From: Burkholderiaceae bacterium
Lineage (GTDB): Bacteria; Pseudomonadota; Gammaproteobacteria; Burkholderiales; Burkholderiaceae_A
DNA length: 46,842 bases
Direction of reading: 5' to 3'
Assembly: GCA_023261135.1 (NCBI GenBank)
Contig: JALRJP010000001.1
Span: 9,603 to 56,444, forward strand
In this document: positions 42,805 through 46,842 of the stretch, in pieces
Layout of the letters: every line of letters starts with the position of its first letter
How positions within the stretch are numbered: position 1 is the stretch's first letter
The notes under the pieces: model-generated
What the model was told of the DNA's origin: nothing
The model's database searches: none
What the model saw: the letters and a program-made list of their open reading frames with translations, nothing else
Made by a program: the position numbers and the translations under genes

Positions 42805-43338
42805 ATGGAACAAACACTTAATTTCCATCAACCCCAACGCAGAACATTCATTCAGACAAGTATTGCTGCTTCAGTGAGCCTTGCAGCGTTTGGACTTGTT
42901 AATCAGTCTGAGGCATGGGCGCTCGAGGTTAAAGCTCTAAGTCCGATCGAGGCAAAAACAATGCTTCAGCTGTGCCGAGATATCTACCCTCACGATCGCA
43001 TTGGGGACGAGTTCTATGCCGTCGCGGTCAAGGGACTCGACAACAAGGCTCAAAAAGACAGCAAATTCAAAAAGCAGCTAACTGACGGCTTAAAAGACCT
43101 CGACGCCCGGGCGAAAAAAGGCTTTAAAAAGGCGTACGTGAATGTCGGATGGGAAATCGAACGCAATAAAGTGCTTCGACAGATTGAGAATACGGCATTT
43201 TTTCAGTCTATTCGGGGTGATCTCGTTGTAAGCCTCTACAACCAAGAGGGCGTGTGGCCAGTCTTTGGCTACGAGGGCGAAAGTGCCTCAAAAGGTGGCT
43301 ATATCAACCGGGGCTTCAACGATCTTAAGTGGCTCTAA
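42805..43338 (+). CDS. Tat-exported small subunit, gluconate 2-dehydrogenase subunit 3-like
   Basis: Tat motif QRRTFIQTSIAASVSLAAFG; precedes a GMC oxidoreductase lacking its own signal peptide. Confidence 0.68.
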   Translation: MEQTLNFHQPQRRTFIQTSIAASVSLAAFGLVNQSEAWALEVKALSPIEAKTMLQLCRDIYPHDRIGDEFYAVAVKGLDNKAQKDSKFKKQLTDGLKDLDARAKKGFKKAYVNVGWEIERNKVLRQIENTAFFQSIRGDLVVSLYNQEGVWPVFGYEGESASKGGYINRGFNDLKWL

Positions 43339-43406
43339 GCCTCACTTGACGCCCCATAGAAAATCAATTTGACGTAATGCGTCATCCCAATTGCTGGAGA
43401 TAACAA

Positions 43407-44978
43407 ATGGCTAATAAATTCGACTTAAACGATGACAGTGTCGCTGTCGTTATTGGATCCGGAGCTGGAGGAGGTACCCTGGCTACTGAACTCGCTCTTA
43501 AGGGTGTCAAGGTGGTATGCCTCGAAGCAGGCGGTAGACATGAGATCGAGGATTTCATTAATGATGAATGGGCCTCCTTTGGTCAACTCGCATGGACAGA
43601 CATGCGAATGACCTCGGGCTCATGGCGAGTCTCTAAAAACTTTCCCAATCTTCCCGCCTGGATCGTTAAATCAGTAGGAGGATCAACGGTTCACTGGGCA
43701 GGCGCCTCCATTCGATTCCAGGAGCACGAGTTCAAGACACGCACCGTCTACGGGGAAGTTAAAGGAGCAAATCTTCTGGACTGGCCCGTGACTCTTAAAG
43801 AAATGGAGCCATGGTATGCCAAGGCAGAGGATCGCATGGGCGTAACCCGAACAAATGGTATTCCCGGACTTCCAGGAAATAACAACTACAAAGTCTTTGA
43901 GGCCGGTGCAAAAAAACTTGGCTACAAAGAGGTACACACTGGACGTATGGCGATTAATAGCCAACCGAGAGATGGGCGTGGCGCATGCCAACAAATCGGC
44001 TTCTGCTTTCAAGGGTGTAAATCAGGTGCCAAATGGTCCACTCTTTACGCTGAAATTCCAAAAGGCGAGAAAACTGGAAACCTTGAGGTTCGCACCAATT
44101 GCCATGTCTACAAGATCGAACACGACAACTCAGGCAAAGTCACGGGTGTCGTCTATTTCGACAAGGATGGAAAGTCTCAGAGACAGAAGGCGCGTCTTGT
44201 TGCTGTTGCTGGAAACTCAATCGAGAGCCCTCGCCTGCTTTTGTTATCTGCCTCCGGCAAATATCCCAAAGGGTTAGCTAACTCCTCAGATCAAGTTGGT
44301 CGCAATTACATGCGACACATGACGGGTTCAGTCTATGCAACCTTTGCTAATCCGGTTCGTATGTGGCGTGGTACAACCATGGCCGGAATTGTTCAGGATG
44401 AGTCGATTCATGATCCGAAGCGAGGATTTGTTGGTGGCTACGAAATGGAAACCCTCTCGCTTGGTATCCCCTTTATGGCGGCGTTTTTAGACCCTGGTTC
44501 GTGGGGGCGCGAATTCACTACAGCCCTGGATGCCTATGAGTACATGGCGGGCATGTGGCTGGTCGGAGAAGACATGCCTCAGGCAAGTAACCGCGTGACT
44601 CTGCATGGAAAAGTCAAAGACAAGCACGGCCTTCCCGTTCCTAATGTCAACTTTGATGACCACGCCAATGACCTTGCCATGCGAGACCATGCCTACGAAA
44701 GAGGCATTGCCATGTACGAAGCTGCGGGAGCAACCCGAGTATTTCCCACAACACCGTATCCCTCAACCCATAATCTTGGAACATGCCGGATGTCGAAAAG
44801 GCCTGAGGACGGTGTCGTGAATGCCTATGGCCGGACACATGACATTAAAAATCTTTTTGTTTCCGATGGTAGCCAGTTCACCACTGGAGGCGCAGAGAAC
44901 CCCACGCTTACAATAGTGGCGCTTGCCCTTCGTCAGGCGGATCATATTGTGGGACTTATGACCAAGCGCGAAATTTAG
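43407..44978 (+). CDS. GMC family oxidoreductase
   Basis: VVIGSGAGGGTLATELALKGVKVVCLEAG; VGGSTVHWAG; THNLGTCRM; LFVSDGSQFTTGGAENPTLTIVALALRQAD. Confidence 0.92.
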   Translation: MANKFDLNDDSVAVVIGSGAGGGTLATELALKGVKVVCLEAGGRHEIEDFINDEWASFGQLAWTDMRMTSGSWRVSKNFPNLPAWIVKSVGGSTVHWAGASIRFQEHEFKTRTVYGEVKGANLLDWPVTLKEMEPWYAKAEDRMGVTRTNGIPGLPGNNNYKVFEAGAKKLGYKEVHTGRMAINSQPRDGRGACQQIGFCFQGCKSGAKWSTLYAEIPKGEKTGNLEVRTNCHVYKIEHDNSGKVTGVVYFDKDGKSQRQKARLVAVAGNSIESPRLLLLSASGKYPKGLANSSDQVGRNYMRHMTGSVYATFANPVRMWRGTTMAGIVQDESIHDPKRGFVGGYEMETLSLGIPFMAAFLDPGSWGREFTTALDAYEYMAGMWLVGEDMPQASNRVTLHGKVKDKHGLPVPNVNFDDHANDLAMRDHAYERGIAMYEAAGATRVFPTTPYPSTHNLGTCRMSKRPEDGVVNAYGRTHDIKNLFVSDGSQFTTGGAENPTLTIVALALRQADHIVGLMTKREI

Positions 44979-44998
44979 ACCGCGTACCAAAGGGTCAC

Positions 44999-45036
44999 AA
45001 ATCCCCCGGGGTCTGCTTTGAACCGGGGGATTTTTT
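44999..45036 (+). terminator. Rho-independent terminator between GMC oxidoreductase and second glyoxalase
   Basis: AATCCCCCGG...CCGGGGGATT stem followed by a T-run. Confidence 0.85.
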
Positions 45037-45052
45037 ATGGAGATAAGGCGCT

Positions 45053-45472
45053 ATGAAATATCTACACACTATGGTTCGAGTCACCGATCTTGAGAAGTCA
45101 CTTAACTTTTATTGCAATGCCCTTGGGCTTAGGGAAATTCGAAGAAAAGACGTTCCTGCAGGTCGATTCACACTTGTCTTTTTAGGCGCTCCTGAAAACC
45201 CAGAGAGCCAGATTGAACTGACATACAACTGGGACCCTGAGCAATACACGGGTGGTCGTAACTTTGGGCATCTTGCCTATGCGGTGGATAACATTTACGA
45301 ATCTTGCCAGCGCCTCGTGGACTCAGGTGTGACGATCAATCGCCCGCCAAGAGATGGCTATATGGCATTTGTTCGGTCGCCAGATAATATTTCTATTGAA
45401 CTGCTTCAAAAAGGGGAACCACTTAGCCCACAAGAGCCTTGGGCAAGCATGTCTAACCAAGGTACATGGTAA
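45053..45472 (+). CDS. gloA: Lactoylglutathione lyase-like VOC protein
   Basis: [54 protein letters not shown]. Confidence 0.88.
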   Translation: MKYLHTMVRVTDLEKSLNFYCNALGLREIRRKDVPAGRFTLVFLGAPENPESQIELTYNWDPEQYTGGRNFGHLAYAVDNIYESCQRLVDSGVTINRPPRDGYMAFVRSPDNISIELLQKGEPLSPQEPWASMSNQGTW

Positions 45473-45491
45473 GGAAAATAGGGAAAACACA

Positions 45492-46289
45492 TTGAGTACG
45501 TCCTCAAGCAAAGCCCCGGAAATAGAGACCAAGGCCATCACTGTTGCCGAACTTCCTGGATCCTTACCTTTGGGCGGCATTGTCCCCAATACTCCAATTT
45601 TTGCCTTTTCCAACCCGCCAGCCTGGCTGAAGCCTGATTCTGTATTTAATCCATCCAGAGTCTCGCGTGAGGAAATCGACTGTGACGGAGCCTTAGCCTT
45701 TCTATTGCGAAATGTCGTAACAACCGACGAGGCAGCCCTGCTTATCAAAGCCAGTGAATTTTTTGGATTTCGAGAAGAGGCACCCGGAATCTCCACGCCC
45801 CCGGGAATGCGAATGAACAAATCGGTTCACTGGATAGCACCAGGAAGCTTTTTAAAGATTCTTTTTAGCCGCATTCATCACCTTCTTCCCAAGACCATCG
45901 ACGGACGAAAACTTTCGAATCAGCTAAGTCACCGACTCAATATCTACAAATACGATCAGGGGGACGTTTTTAATCGCCACATAGATGGAGATTGGCCTGG
46001 CTACGGCCTGTCTGATGATGGTCGATCTATGGTGCAATGGCCAGAAGTATATTCGTGCCTGTCAATGCTTCTTTATTTAAACGGGGTCGAAAACGGAGTT
46101 GAAGGTGGCGCCACCAGGCTATTCGGTCGCAGTGGAACCGTTGTTGATATCACCCCAAAAACTGGCGACGCCCTATTTTTTAGACATGGCTTTTCTCCGG
46201 AATCTGTCATGCACTCGGGGCAACGGGTAACAGGGCCTGTCCCGAAATATCTTGCTCGGATCAATGTCCTTTATCAATCAGAAAGATAA
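45492..46289 (+). CDS. 2-oxoglutarate/Fe(II)-dependent oxygenase, prolyl 4-hydroxylase-like; TTG start inferred
   Basis: FNRHIDGD (HxD) and distal SVMHSGQRVTGPVPKYLARINVLYQ; LLYLNGVENGVEGGATRLF. Confidence 0.78.
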   Translation: MSTSSSKAPEIETKAITVAELPGSLPLGGIVPNTPIFAFSNPPAWLKPDSVFNPSRVSREEIDCDGALAFLLRNVVTTDEAALLIKASEFFGFREEAPGISTPPGMRMNKSVHWIAPGSFLKILFSRIHHLLPKTIDGRKLSNQLSHRLNIYKYDQGDVFNRHIDGDWPGYGLSDDGRSMVQWPEVYSCLSMLLYLNGVENGVEGGATRLFGRSGTVVDITPKTGDALFFRHGFSPESVMHSGQRVTGPVPKYLARINVLYQSER

Positions 46290-46457
46290 AAATTGTCCAT
46301 AAAAAACCCTTCGAAGCTTGCTCTGGATCAAAAGCATTCCCTCCCTTAATCAATAGACTCTATAAGGACTTTAGATTCAGTCTTGAGCAAATAAAACCGC
46401 ATTTTTTCAACATGTCTATTCGATGTTAGGTCACAAGCTTTCAGCAAGGAGTAACAA

Positions 46458-46842
46458 ATGTTCAAACATATTCTGGTACCCATCGATGGGTCCGATCTAT
46501 CAAAGCAGGCCATGCATAAGGCTGTAGGTATGGCAAAGGAAATGGGGGCAAAGGTAACTGGCTTTCACGTTGTCCCCGAGTTTCGCTACGCGTACTACAA
46601 CGAGTACATTCCTGCTGACTTCATTCCACCCGCAGAGCAAGAGGCGCGAGCAAAAAAAGTGGCAACAGGCTACCTTGCCGAGGTAGAAAAGGCCTGTGCT
46701 GCCGCCGATGTGAAATGCGCAGTACATTACGTCGTCAGCGACTTCCCAGCAGAGGCCATTGTCAAAGCCATCGAAGATTACCAATGTGACCTTGTAGCCA
46801 TGGCCTCTCACGCGCGCACAGGCATTGCACGCGTCATGTTGG
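46458..46842 (+). CDS. Universal stress protein (UspA family), truncated by window end; absent from the ORF track
   Basis: MFKHILVPIDGSDLSKQAMHKAVGMAKEMGAKVTGFHVVPEFRYAYY...CDLVAMASHARTGIARVML; SD AAGGAG upstream. Confidence 0.92.
   Translation, partial: MFKHILVPIDGSDLSKQAMHKAVGMAKEMGAKVTGFHVVPEFRYAYYNEYIPADFIPPAEQEARAKKVATGYLAEVEKACAAADVKCAVHYVVSDFPAEAIVKAIEDYQCDLVAMASHARTGIARVML

Noticed and set aside
45323-45820. 165-aa minus-strand ORF across the glyoxalase/oxygenase junction
   Set aside because: Antisense to two recognisable genes

Overview
The window is a gene-dense stretch of a betaproteobacterial chromosome. Burkholderiales-like gene order is my inference from protein content and synteny. 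I found no rRNA, tRNA, CRISPR array or transposase. Housekeeping blocks, left to right: ileS(partial)-lspA-coaBC; dut-tal; a flavocytochrome c sulfide dehydrogenase pair; clpS-clpA; a cold-shock gene; icd; a DUF192 protein; sodB; xseA; lpxK-Trm112-kdsB-adk; a DUF3579 protein; argD-argF-argG; yajQ; and xseB-ispA-dxs-folE2. A Rieske oxygenase and a sulfurtransferase follow. The most unusual locus is about 28.8-36.6 kb. There, a divergent SEDS (FtsW/RodA-like) protein and a Cys-rich penicillin-binding protein lie back-to-back with an FHA protein, a PP2C phosphatase and an atypical membrane-anchored kinase. The parts list resembles the actinobacterial rodA-pbpA-pstP-pknA/B-fha locus, but the proteins have different architectures. 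The right end holds an RND/TolC efflux pair with no adaptor gene, and a cluster of RHH regulator, cytochrome c, glyoxalase, Tat subunit, GMC oxidoreductase, second glyoxalase and 2OG-Fe(II) oxygenase. Smaller signals include a DnaA-box cluster with an AT-rich stretch between xseA and lpxK, a probable ATT start codon for lspA, and a strong hairpin abutting the tal start codon. All family calls come from reading motifs in the translations; no database search was run.
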